Assembly: GCF_015351475.1 (NCBI RefSeq)
Contig: NZ_JADKPR010000024.1
Span: 1-64,000, forward strand
Length of the DNA: 64,000 nt
Reading direction: 5' to 3'
Source: Flavobacterium sp. HJJ
GTDB taxonomy: Bacteria; Bacteroidota; Bacteroidia; Flavobacteriales; Flavobacteriaceae
The notes under the pieces were generated by a model, which saw only the letters and a program-made list of their open reading frames with translations, was not told the DNA's origin and did no database searches. The position numbers and the translations under genes were made by a program. Shown here in pieces: positions 54,345 to 62,280 of this stretch; within the stretch, counting starts at the first letter, position 1; every line of letters begins with the position of its first letter.

Positions 54345-54791
54345 TTAAACAAATTTTTCGGCTAATTCACCAATCACCCAAGGTGCAGTATTATCTTCTT
54401 CACCTTCATTAGTATTGTCCATGTGCGTAAACTCCCATTTTCCATCTAAAAAATCGGCTGGCTGAGTGCTTTCGTGAACCAAAGTATTAACCGCTGTTTT
54501 TAAATCATTACTAAAACAACGGGTATTAATTTTTATCAAGGTGGCACTTACCGTTGTTACATTAACACAAGTTAGTGGTCGAAATGGATTAAAACTCCAA
54601 TAAGTTTTTATTTGAATATCTTGGTTTGCCTTTCTAAGAATATCAGCTATTTGGGCTGATGTCAATTTAGTGTTGTCAAACTGTGGTAACTTCTCTACTT
54701 GGCTCCAAAATGCAGGATTACTTAAAATTTCATTTGCTTTGTCAACAGCATATTTAATGTTGGATTGACTTCCTTTAAAAATAAGTTTCAT
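54345..54791 (-). CDS. Small protein with degenerate HExxH (HESTQ) motif
   Basis: The 148-residue protein has at residues 106-110 the sequence HESTQ where zinc metalloproteases have HExxH (context NTLVHESTQPADFLDG). The following TAPWVIGELAEK resembles the third-ligand region of small bacterial metalloproteases. The final His has become Gln (codon CAG, one base from CAC/CAT), so zinc binding is probably weakened or lost. No signal peptide. It is the first gene of a two-gene cassette with an unknown 429-residue protein. It may be a pseudo-protease adaptor, or a recently inactivated enzyme. Confidence 0.68.
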   Translation of the reverse strand: MKLIFKGSQSNIKYAVDKANEILSNPAFWSQVEKLPQFDNTKLTSAQIADILRKANQDIQIKTYWSFNPFRPLTCVNVTTVSATLIKINTRCFSNDLKTAVNTLVHESTQPADFLDGKWEFTHMDNTNEGEEDNTAPWVIGELAEKFV

Positions 54792-54892
54792 TTATTAGAG
54801 TATTAATTGTTAAATATATAAATTATTACTTACAATAATAAGTAGTAAATAGCATCAGTTGTTTGGTGTAGTGTTTCGCTATAATAGCACAT

Positions 54893-55011
54893 AACGCCAG
54901 GCTTTGAACAAACTCAAATTTACCTCTTGAGAATCTCATATTTGAGATTTTTCTTAGGTAGCCCTCCGAATACTTTCTAAATTTAAAGTAGCTTTTTCCA
55001 AGACTGACGTT
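54893..55011 (-). repeat. Cassette repeat R5 (family B, attC-like), array end
   Basis: It is 119 bp long with arms AACGCCAGGCTTTGAAC (54893-) and CTTTTTCCAAGACTGACGTT (-55011), complementary at about two thirds of positions. The outer end on the minus strand is GGCGTTATGTGC, a classical attC right-end pattern. The central block (TTGAGAATCTCATATTTGAG, CCGAATACTTTCTAAATTTA) matches R4. No gene on its minus-strand upstream side ends here, so it may be the array boundary. Confidence 0.7.
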
Positions 55012-55160
55012 CTAGACAAATCTTTACTGCTCTATATTTTTTTTCAGCCAATTTGGACACTTGTCCGAGAAAATGATCATTTATAAATAGCAATATTTGG
55101 TAATCTACCGAATTAACAACTTCTACTCTCGATTTGAGAAGTATTTGTCATAAAACAAAA

Positions 55161-55184
55161 AAAAGATGCCACAAAGCATCTTTT
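55161..55184. terminator. Bidirectional terminator-like hairpin
   Basis: AAAAGATGC (55161-55169) and GCATCTTTT (55176-55184) form a perfect 9-bp stem with loop CACAAA, with an A-run upstream. It separates the cassette array from the nuclease gene. Confidence 0.65.
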
Positions 55185-55321
55185 GGAAGGTATAGGATTA
55201 AGGCGAAGCCAAATTCAAAACTTATAAACCATTTCCATTTTTTCTTTACGGTTTCCCATATTATCAAAAATAAAAAAAAACGTACATTTGTTCTATCTTA
55301 AATTTATCAATAATCATTGCT

Positions 55322-56086
55322 ATGAAAAAGTACATTTTATTTCCTGCTCTATGCATTATTTTAGTATTGCCAATTAAAACTTTAGCGTGGGGTAAAAAGG
55401 GACACGCTCTAGTTGCTGAAGTAGCTTTTAATTATTTGGACAAAAACACTAAAAAAATCGTTTTGGGTTATCTTGATGGGATGAGTATTGAAGATGCTGC
55501 CACGTGGATGGATGATATCAAGGATGATCACAGTTATGATTATATGAAACCTTATCATTATGTAAACATTGATAAAGGAGCCGAAGTTTTTGAAAGATCT
55601 GGAAGCAATATTATTTACATTTTAAATCAAACTATTAAAGAATTGCAAAACAATAAAAACTTCACCAAGCAAGAGATAAAAACCAAAATACTAATTGTTT
55701 TTCATTTAGTTGGTGACTTACATCAACCCTTGCATATTGGATACGGCTCTGATAAAGGAGGTAATACGGTACAGATAAATTATAAGGGGCAAGGTACAAA
55801 CCTTCACTCATTTTGGGATTCTGGTATTATATATGACAGAAGCATAACCCTAAAAGACTGTTTGGAAGCCAATAAATTTTCTCCAGCAGCAATGAATAAA
55901 CTGCAAACTATTGACGTTATTGCCTGGTCTAAAGAATCTCGAAGTTTACTTGATTCTGTTTACAATATGAGAGGAGCAAAAGTAAAGGATGATTATGTAC
56001 GTGCTAGTGCAGTAATTATTCAAGCTCAAATCCAAAAAGCGGGTATTAGATTGGCGGCAATCTTGAACACCTCCTTTAAGTCATAA
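55322..56086 (+). CDS. Secreted S1/P1-type zinc nuclease
   Basis: This 254-residue protein has a signal peptide ending at LA, so the mature protein begins with the metal-binding Trp (WGKKGHALVAEVAF), as the family requires. Further zinc ligands are visible: Asp in WMDDIKDD, His in KPYHYVNI, FHLVGDLHQPLH and NLHSFWDSG. Length and motif order match S1/P1 nucleases, which cleave single-stranded DNA and RNA at the cell surface or outside for nutrient release. It is monocistronic, flanked by terminators, and opposite in strand to the cassette genes. Confidence 0.93.
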   Translation: MKKYILFPALCIILVLPIKTLAWGKKGHALVAEVAFNYLDKNTKKIVLGYLDGMSIEDAATWMDDIKDDHSYDYMKPYHYVNIDKGAEVFERSGSNIIYILNQTIKELQNNKNFTKQEIKTKILIVFHLVGDLHQPLHIGYGSDKGGNTVQINYKGQGTNLHSFWDSGIIYDRSITLKDCLEANKFSPAAMNKLQTIDVIAWSKESRSLLDSVYNMRGAKVKDDYVRASAVIIQAQIQKAGIRLAAILNTSFKS

Positions 56087-56123
56087 AAACAAATACAATA
56101 TTATAAAGTTTGTTTTCCTGTTT

Positions 56124-56160
56124 AAAACCTCGTTTAATTTGTTTTTAAACGAGGTTTTTT
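56124..56160 (+). terminator. Rho-independent terminator after the S1/P1 nuclease gene
   Basis: AAAACCTCGTTTAA (56124-56137) and TTAAACGAGGTTTT (56145-56158) form a perfect 14-bp stem with a 7-base loop and a T-run. It begins 37 bases after the stop. Confidence 0.9.
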
Positions 56161-56643
56161 ATTATCACAAATATTTGGGTATGAGTGCGAGCTGAGATGT
56201 TCATGAGTCAGGAGACTTTTATCACATTTCCGATTTATAGGAACTTTAAAAAAATCAAAGCCGTGAGGCTTTGCATAGCGCAGCAGCGGACACTTCTTAT
56301 AGCTTGGTTTGACAGTAATAAAATCCGTGATGTTGGTTGGTATAATGAAGGCAACTTGTCCTGGCGTATCTTCCATTGTCAACATAGTGAGTTAGTGCAA
56401 ATTTAATTTTAGAGGTGCCGTAATTACTTTCGATGTTGACAATGACACTCATTAAGGGTCAGTGATTTGGCTAGTGACTGTTGAATATGAGACACTTCTG
56501 AATTTGAAGCAATGCACGTTACAATTTCTCCCACTTTTTGTATTAGAAATTATCTTTGGATATGTTTTATAGTTCAATTTTTAAGAAATGATTTAACTCT
56601 ATAGTTGAATTATAATTGTTTCATCTTTATGTAACAGTAAAAG
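56161..56643. other. 483-base gap without a recognised gene
   Basis: An 83-codon minus frame at 56134-56385 starts inside the terminator and has no family look. Otherwise the stretch is non-coding in appearance. It separates the nuclease gene from the minus-strand operon ending at 56644, for which no clear terminator is visible. Confidence 0.4.
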
Positions 56644-58335
56644 TTAATGCAAAATAATATGCTCCTTCATATAGTTTCTAAGGTTTTCATTGCATACATA
56701 AACGAATGTTCCTTTTATTCCTCTATACATTAAAGTTTTATAAATATTGACTATATATTGATGAAGCACCTCAAAATCATGTACGCCATTTTTACCATTT
56801 TTATCTTTATAATTTTCCTTGATGACAATTATTTTTTTGGTAATTGGATCATAATCTATTTCATAGCCAAAAATAACACCAATATAATTTAAATCATATC
56901 CTTGTGTTGTATGGATACATCCTACTTCGTTTTCTGAATTTTCTGAATTTAACCAATCCTCAGTCACATAATTCCATTGCAATTCTACACCATCAATTTT
57001 TATATCAAATTTGCTTTTGTCATTTTTTGATATCCAATCCCATGAAAAACCTGCAACCATTCTACTTAAACCAAACTCTTTTTCTTTAATGGATATTTCA
57101 TCAACCATACTTTTCAAAGAATCAAATATCTTAAACTCATACCCATCCATTTGAAATTTTTCGACTAAAATATCAACTCTACAATTTAGCAGATTATCCA
57201 CATAATTAATATAATCACTACCTCCTATTACTCTCATTTGAGAAACTAATTCGATGTTATATGAATGAACCCTTAATTCATCAAAAACCTCTTTTGGTAT
57301 GTCTGATGGTTTTACTGATTGAGCATCGTCATAAAAAAATATTTGATTTTTGCTTTGTAGTAATATCCAGTCTAATTCTGTTCCATTTTCGTCTAAACCA
57401 AGTTTAGCATTGTTTTTATTAAAGCTATCATAGTTAACAATATTCCTTTTTCTTTTTAATCTATGAGCTTCGTCTACAATTAATATATCATATTTTTGTT
57501 TTAAAACATCGGACGGTCCTATAACCATATTAGGACTTAATCCCTTAATACTTCTAAAAACAGTTTTTAGTGTTTTTCTTAATGATGTCATAGGTATGAC
57601 AAGAGCAATTGATGGATTTAAGAATTTATCTTTAATTGTGGATATTAATTTAAAATCCTCACTACTTGATAATTCGTCTTCACTTATATCATAATTTCGA
57701 TAATCTGTTTTTAATAATTTAATTAGATAAATTGCTAAAATAGTTTTTCCTGTTCCAGCGCTTCCTTTTACAAACGTCCTACAAGGTTCGTCATAGATTA
57801 AAATTTGCAATAATTTGGTAACTGCATCATATTGATCTGATGATAACGATTTGTATGGGGAGTATTTAAATAAGTCTGAATTATCTATTTTTTTTAGCAC
57901 ATTGATATTCAAATTTTCTTTTCTTAATTCTACCCATATAGTTTTGAAAATTTCAAAATATAAATCTTTTTGGTAATAATTGTGAAGAGTTAATCCGGCA
58001 TTGCCGTTTTGTAAAATATATTTCCCATCTGCAGATATGTATTTTATCAAATTATTTTCAATATCTAGCGTTGCTGATTTGTTAAATTTATCTGAAGTTA
58101 TTAGATGTAAAGTGGACAATTTTAATCTTTCTTCGTTTGTCAAATGATTAAGCATCCGCTTTAATGCATTCGTAGATTCGCCAACATATGCCTCTTTTAT
58201 TTTATCACTACTAATGATATAGATTAATGGCCATTGGCTCTTTACAAACTTATTATTAGAAATTTCATGAATGGTGTTTTTAGAAAAAGTATACTTCGAA
58301 ATTAACAAGGTACTACCAAATAAAGGATCTATCAT
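56644..58335 (-). CDS. GIY-YIG nuclease domain fused to a DUF2075-type SF1 helicase/ATPase
   Basis: At 563 residues, the N-terminal roughly 100 form a GIY-YIG-like domain (LIYIISSDKIKEAYVGESTN, LKRMLNHL). A superfamily 1-type ATPase follows with Walker A at about 190-199 (VKGSAGTGKTILA), Walker B at about 280-290 (ILIVDEAHRLKR), LVSQMRVIGG and a late GCIHTTQGYDLNYIGVIFG, as in DUF2075 proteins. This fusion is frequent in bacterial defence islands and predicted to act on nucleic acids. Its ATG overlaps the stop of the MazG-like gene by 4 bases. It is the last gene of a three-gene operon with a TPR-metalloprotease and a nucleotide pyrophosphohydrolase. Confidence 0.85.
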   Translation of the reverse strand: MIDPLFGSTLLISKYTFSKNTIHEISNNKFVKSQWPLIYIISSDKIKEAYVGESTNALKRMLNHLTNEERLKLSTLHLITSDKFNKSATLDIENNLIKYISADGKYILQNGNAGLTLHNYYQKDLYFEIFKTIWVELRKENLNINVLKKIDNSDLFKYSPYKSLSSDQYDAVTKLLQILIYDEPCRTFVKGSAGTGKTILAIYLIKLLKTDYRNYDISEDELSSSEDFKLISTIKDKFLNPSIALVIPMTSLRKTLKTVFRSIKGLSPNMVIGPSDVLKQKYDILIVDEAHRLKRKRNIVNYDSFNKNNAKLGLDENGTELDWILLQSKNQIFFYDDAQSVKPSDIPKEVFDELRVHSYNIELVSQMRVIGGSDYINYVDNLLNCRVDILVEKFQMDGYEFKIFDSLKSMVDEISIKEKEFGLSRMVAGFSWDWISKNDKSKFDIKIDGVELQWNYVTEDWLNSENSENEVGCIHTTQGYDLNYIGVIFGYEIDYDPITKKIIVIKENYKDKNGKNGVHDFEVLHQYIVNIYKTLMYRGIKGTFVYVCNENLRNYMKEHIILH

Positions 58336-58661
58336 AATTCATTATATTTTTTCGATGTCCCTTTTGCTTTATCAACGGGGTATTTTTCAGCGTTTTTTGC
58401 TATTTTTTCAAATACAATTTCTTTAACATCTAATTCAAGTTTATCAGCCAGAAGAAATGCATAAGCAAAGACATCGGCAAGTTCTTCTTTTAATTTTTCC
58501 CTGTTTGCATCTTCATAATTCTTCCATAGAAATTGTTCCAACAACTCATTTGATTCTATGCTTAATGCTATTGCTAAATCTTTAGGATTATGAAATTGTT
58601 CCCAATCTCTTTCATCTCTAAACTTTGTTAGAACCTTAATTATTTCGCCAAACTCACTCAT
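58332..58661 (-). CDS. MazG-like nucleotide pyrophosphohydrolase
   Basis: This 109-residue protein is the right length for the single-domain MazG/RS21-C6 class, with metal-binding motif ESNELLEQFLW (E-x2-E) and KEELADVFAYAFLLAD (E-x2-D). Such enzymes split (d)NTPs to (d)NMPs and pyrophosphate. It begins 1 base after the stop of the TPR-metalloprotease gene and overlaps the helicase gene by 4 bases, so the three are strictly co-translated. Nucleotide depletion or removal of modified nucleotides would suit a role in defence (inference). Confidence 0.88.
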   Translation of the reverse strand: MSEFGEIIKVLTKFRDERDWEQFHNPKDLAIALSIESNELLEQFLWKNYEDANREKLKEELADVFAYAFLLADKLELDVKEIVFEKIAKNAEKYPVDKAKGTSKKYNEL

Positions 58662-58662
58662 A

Positions 58663-60627
58663 CTATTTGGATTTATACATTGTAGTTGCTAATTTATACT
58701 CTTCATCAAAAGGAAGCTGTAACTGAGACAACATCTCTGGTATTCCAATTGACCAACTAACATAATAATAAGCTAATATTTGATATCCTGAGAAAGTTTT
58801 ATTAGGTATCGAACTTAATTTATAATTTTTAATATTTGGGTCATACCCTTGCGTGCCTTGCATTGCTATTTCAAATGCAATTTTTTTAATCTCATCTTCT
58901 GATTTTCTTTCAAAAAACTCTAAGGCACCAACCATAAACATTACAACAGCCATATTTAAACCTAGATCTTCTTGATTTTCGAGAAAAGTTTTCATTTCCT
59001 TTTCATTGACAGGGTCATTTTCGTTTACCCCAAATGGGTCCTTTTCTAGATCTCCTATAAAATCATCAATATTTTTTCTTTTTCTATATTGCTTTTCGCC
59101 TACAAGTTCAAAGTAATTGCCTAATTTTAAATCATCAGCCCAATGTTGAACCAATTCATATTCTTCAGCAGGTTTTCTATCTGCTTTGTATTCGAGATAT
59201 TCCTGATAGAATTTATTAGCTGTATCTAACTCTATTTTGGTCGCATTATATTCACTTATGAAATCAATAGCGTATAAATCTTTTATTTGAAAAGCCCCAA
59301 CTAGATTATAAATTTTAGTTTTTGACACTACATCCTTAGGAGTCAGTTCGAGAACTTGTCTGTCTGTAACCGCCTTTATCCCATCTTGAACCAACTTCAG
59401 TAAAGAAACAAATTGATAAGGTCTTAAGTCTTGATACTCATTATATAAAAAGTCTTCAATGAAAAGGTCTATTGGAGCATTGAATATTTGCGAGTTAACT
59501 CCATCAAAAAGACTAGAGCTATAGGAATTAATACTTTCATTAGAAACACCTCTTTGTTTTAATTTATTCAGAGATGGTTCTATACTTTTTAAAAATACAT
59601 TTTTATGCTGTTGGGTCGAAGTAAATAATAAATTGTTTTCTTCTATCTGGGCGTCTAAAACAAAATCTAAATGCACTAATTCATGCATTATTAAGTGTAC
59701 ATAGGCAGAACCTGTATTTTTATATTTGATTGTGTGTTTTTCCCTATCATAATTTTCGGCAAATTCCATTTTAGCTGGAGTAGGAATTAATTCATCTATA
59801 ACAAAATCTATTTCAACACCTCCTTTATGTTCAAGATACACCCGATAATTTCTAAAAATATTTTCTCCGTAGTTCTCTTTTAAAATATTGTTTGCAACTT
59901 GATATGCGCCTTCTATTCCTTTATTGTAAAAGAAATCGTTTTTCTTCGAACATTTAGCAGTTTGAATAAAACTATTAAATGCTACATTTAAATCTCCTTC
60001 TTCATCTGCAATTAATGCAAGTGCATAATGAGTATTTGGGTATTTTTCATCCAAACTCAAAGCCTTGTAGAAATATTTTTTAGCTTCTCCAAATTTATTC
60101 TGTTGAAGCAAATTAGCACCAATATTATTGATTGTAATATTATCATCCGGTTTTGCAATTAATGCCTGGTCATAATATTTCATTGCAGTATCAATATCGT
60201 TTTTGAATTTTGCAAATATATTCCCCATCATCACCAATGCATATGAATTTTTAGAGTCCCACCTTAATGCATCTATAAGTGAATTTATTGCCTCATCTTG
60301 GTTTCCTTCATCAGAATATATTTGGCCAATAATCCTGTGACATTCTGAATTTGTTGGATTTTGCTTAATTAAATTTTCTAATAGTGGCTTAGCGTCGGCA
60401 AATTTTCCTTTTTCACAAAAAGATATTGCTTTTTTAAAATCAAATTCTTGAGATGTAATTGAAATAATATCTATATCAACAATTACATATCCATTTTCAA
60501 TTTTAACCTTTGGCTTTAAGTCACCGTAAGAATAATAATTTTCTAGAACCTTAATTATATGGTTATTATCATTTATTTCTGGAAATATAATGTTTAAAAA
60601 TTCGTCTATTTTGTGTATTATTCTCAT
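58663..60627 (-). CDS. TPR protein with HExxH metalloprotease-like domain
   Basis: At 654 residues, residues about 60-235 hold five or so TPR units (GKFADAKPLLENLIKQNPTN, GNQDEAINSLIDALRWDSKN, DIDTAMKYYDQALIAKPDDN, NKFGEAKKYFYKALSLDEKY). A mixed domain follows with the zinc-protease motif MHELVH (His315, Glu316, His319). The C-terminal half is helical and acidic (LEKDPFGVNENDPVNEKEMK). No signal peptide, so cytoplasmic. It is the first gene of the operon with the MazG-like and helicase genes. A TPR sensor joined to a protease would fit a trigger-effector role in a defence system, but no such activity is shown. Confidence 0.8.
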   Translation of the reverse strand: MRIIHKIDEFLNIIFPEINDNNHIIKVLENYYSYGDLKPKVKIENGYVIVDIDIISITSQEFDFKKAISFCEKGKFADAKPLLENLIKQNPTNSECHRIIGQIYSDEGNQDEAINSLIDALRWDSKNSYALVMMGNIFAKFKNDIDTAMKYYDQALIAKPDDNITINNIGANLLQQNKFGEAKKYFYKALSLDEKYPNTHYALALIADEEGDLNVAFNSFIQTAKCSKKNDFFYNKGIEGAYQVANNILKENYGENIFRNYRVYLEHKGGVEIDFVIDELIPTPAKMEFAENYDREKHTIKYKNTGSAYVHLIMHELVHLDFVLDAQIEENNLLFTSTQQHKNVFLKSIEPSLNKLKQRGVSNESINSYSSSLFDGVNSQIFNAPIDLFIEDFLYNEYQDLRPYQFVSLLKLVQDGIKAVTDRQVLELTPKDVVSKTKIYNLVGAFQIKDLYAIDFISEYNATKIELDTANKFYQEYLEYKADRKPAEEYELVQHWADDLKLGNYFELVGEKQYRKRKNIDDFIGDLEKDPFGVNENDPVNEKEMKTFLENQEDLGLNMAVVMFMVGALEFFERKSEDEIKKIAFEIAMQGTQGYDPNIKNYKLSSIPNKTFSGYQILAYYYVSWSIGIPEMLSQLQLPFDEEYKLATTMYKSK

Positions 60628-61071
60628 TCTAATTTCATCAATTTATTTGAATTGTAAAACTAATTATTTTAAAATGAATAACCTATCCAATTTATGGACT
60701 AGTGCTGAAGAAATTTCTTTGGATTTTCATTATTAATCCAAAATATTATTTTATTTATTTTGGATTCTTCAATTATTCTAATTCAAGGCTTATTTTATGT
60801 TTCTCTATCAAAAGCGATGAGGTTGAACATTTATTCACTTTTTATATTGCTTTTTTTTGCAGTTCATGAAGGACGGGATATATTTCTTTTAAAAAAAAAA
60901 GACACCATCACAGCATCTTTTCATTTCTTCCTATTTCTATTACTGTAATTTCTATCTCTCAATAACTCATAAAATTCCCCTCTTAGAAAGACCTAAAAGC
61001 CAAATTAAAACAAGTCCAATTATTTCATACCATTCATTTATATTAAACATCTTTATTTTAATACAAAAAAA
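60628..61071. other. 444-base gap, no recognised gene
   Basis: It contains the upstream region of the minus-strand operon and some very AT-rich DNA. A plus-strand frame at 60760-60948 (62 codons) is dominated by Phe, Leu and Ile and reads like chance. No clear promoter pair for the operon was identified. Confidence 0.45.
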
Positions 61072-61296
61072 TTAATTAAACTTCTTCTCCCATCCACAAA
61101 GGTTTTTATAACCAAGTTCGTTAGCCTGCTTTAAAGTAACTTTTTTTATCGTGTGAGTACATTCATCTAAACCTTTGCAGGTTTTAGTAAGATGATATTT
61201 AGTGGCTGTGCTACTAACACATATATACACTTCTTTATCGTTGTTCTGTGAAATACTAAATAGTATAATGGCAATTGAGCTTATTATTATTTTCAT
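61072..61296 (-). CDS. Small exported Cys-containing protein
   Basis: This 74-residue protein has a short signal peptide (MKIIISSIAIILFSIS). The mature part contains KYHLTKTCKGLDECTHTIKK and ANELGYKNLCGWE; the C-x4-C-x-H and final LCGWE pattern is one I associate with small conserved Bacteroidota proteins of unknown function that may bind a metal. It stands alone, 122 bases from an HTH-like gene on the same strand. Confidence 0.65.
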   Translation of the reverse strand: MKIIISSIAIILFSISQNNDKEVYICVSSTATKYHLTKTCKGLDECTHTIKKVTLKQANELGYKNLCGWEKKFN

Positions 61297-61390
61297 AAAT
61301 CATATTTTAAAAACGCTATATTTTCCATTTATTCAAAAGTAGTGAATTTATTTAAAACAAGATTTAGATTACATTTCAAAAATAACATTT

Positions 61391-61419
61391 AAAAAAAAAG
61401 ATACCAAGCTGGCATCTTT
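61391..61419 (-). terminator. Terminator of the small HTH-like gene
   Basis: Read on the minus strand, AAAGATGCCA and TGGTATCTTT pair with one mismatch around a 3-base loop and are followed by a run of T residues. It begins at the stop codon of the 61419-61736 gene. Confidence 0.7.
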
Positions 61420-61736
61420 CATTTTTCTATGTAATAAAATTTATCTTGGGCATCGCCGTATTTTTCTTCTACTAGCTTAAAAAAATTATACATTGTAATC
61501 TGTTTATAAAAACAAATGGTTTTTAATGTAGAAACTGGAATATTATAACCTTCTTTTTGATTAATTTTACGGGCTACTGCTTCATGCACACTATGTTGGC
61601 GACCCCATTCTCGGAATGACTTTAAATCTTTCATCCATTCTGTTTTAATAAAATTACAAACATACTGATCTACTACGAAAATTTTAATTTTCTTAGGTTT
61701 TTCTGATTGTTTACTAATTTTAGTATTTAATGCCAT
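61419..61736 (-). CDS. Small putative HTH regulator
   Basis: The 105-residue protein is basic at the N-terminus. Residues about 38-95 (SFREWGRQHSVHEAVARKIN, YNIPVSTLKTICFYKQITMY, FFKLVEEKYG) have the spacing of an XRE-like helix-turn-helix of the kind common in Bacteroidota, though the match is by eye only. It is a single gene on the minus strand, 544 bases from the divergent SusC gene, and its promoter region is near the TATATTTG boxes at 61804-61831 on the other strand. Function as regulator is inferred. Confidence 0.6.
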   Translation of the reverse strand: MALNTKISKQSEKPKKIKIFVVDQYVCNFIKTEWMKDLKSFREWGRQHSVHEAVARKINQKEGYNIPVSTLKTICFYKQITMYNFFKLVEEKYGDAQDKFYYIEK

Positions 61737-61803
61737 ATTGACAAAAGAATAGAATAATAATAATTTAATCGCACACGATAGTATGCAAATAGAAATAATA
61801 TGT

Positions 61804-61831
61804 TATATTTGTCATTAAATACATATATTTG
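61804..61831 (+). promoter_or_regulatory. Two TATATTTG promoter boxes ahead of the structured leader
   Basis: TATATTTG occurs at 61804-61811 and again at 61824-61831, each a match to the Bacteroidota -7 box. The second is 13 bases into a run that leads to the structured region starting near 61870, so transcription would start around 61838. Confidence 0.5.
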
Positions 61832-61869
61832 CGATACTTCAAATAAAATAATCTGAAGCATTCGCTTTG

Positions 61870-62040
61870 AATCTCGCTCTTGAAAACTGGTAATTTTGCA
61901 ACGAGATGATAAGTAAGATGCTCACGTCATTGGCGTGGGCTCACTTATTGTTGCAACGGTATACCAGTACCTCAAGAGCAGTAAGCTGAGTTCTGCGCCT
62001 TTTTTTATTGGCTCAACTCCAGCCTGATTTCGAGCCAATC
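61870..62040 (+). ncRNA. Candidate structured RNA or leader element upstream of the SusC gene
   Basis: Nested perfect stems are visible: GCTCTTGA (61876-61883) / TCAAGAGC (61972-61979), ACTGGTA (61886-61892) / TACCAGT (61962-61968), GCAAC (61898-61902) / GTTGC (61950-61954), and an inner TAAGT/ACTTA with CACG/CGTG pairs. A further hairpin is ATTGGCTC (62007-62014) / GAGCCAAT (62032-62039). A promoter box precedes it. It could be an independent small RNA or the 5' leader of the receptor gene at 62281. I cannot match it to a known RNA family. Confidence 0.6.
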
Positions 62041-62280
62041 TTCTTCATCTTTTTCATAGTCTCGCAGTTAATGATTAACTAATCTAAACCACTAACAACA
62101 GCTTGCCTATGACTTAAAAACCAATTGAACTTTACTTAATGCCTGTGCTATTTTTATTTTGAATTAGTTACGGCACAGGCTTTAATACAAAACAAAAATG
62201 GCTCTCTACCTCGTCGCCAAACTAGTATAGAGAACCAATAGCCAAACAAAACCAACGTTTCATTAAACCAACCCAATACT

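Noticed and set aside
48694..55011. CRISPR array interpretation of the intergenic repeats
   Set aside because: Only five copies, 119-179 bp long, spaced by 0.7-2 kb genes; no short regular repeat-spacer pattern and no cas genes.
56134..56385. 83-codon minus-strand frame after the S1/P1 nuclease gene
   Set aside because: It begins within a perfect terminator stem, has no recognisable motif and no upstream promoter or partner.
60760..60948. 62-codon plus-strand frame upstream of the defence-like operon
   Set aside because: Low-complexity hydrophobic translation of AT-rich DNA; no start context and no homology impression.
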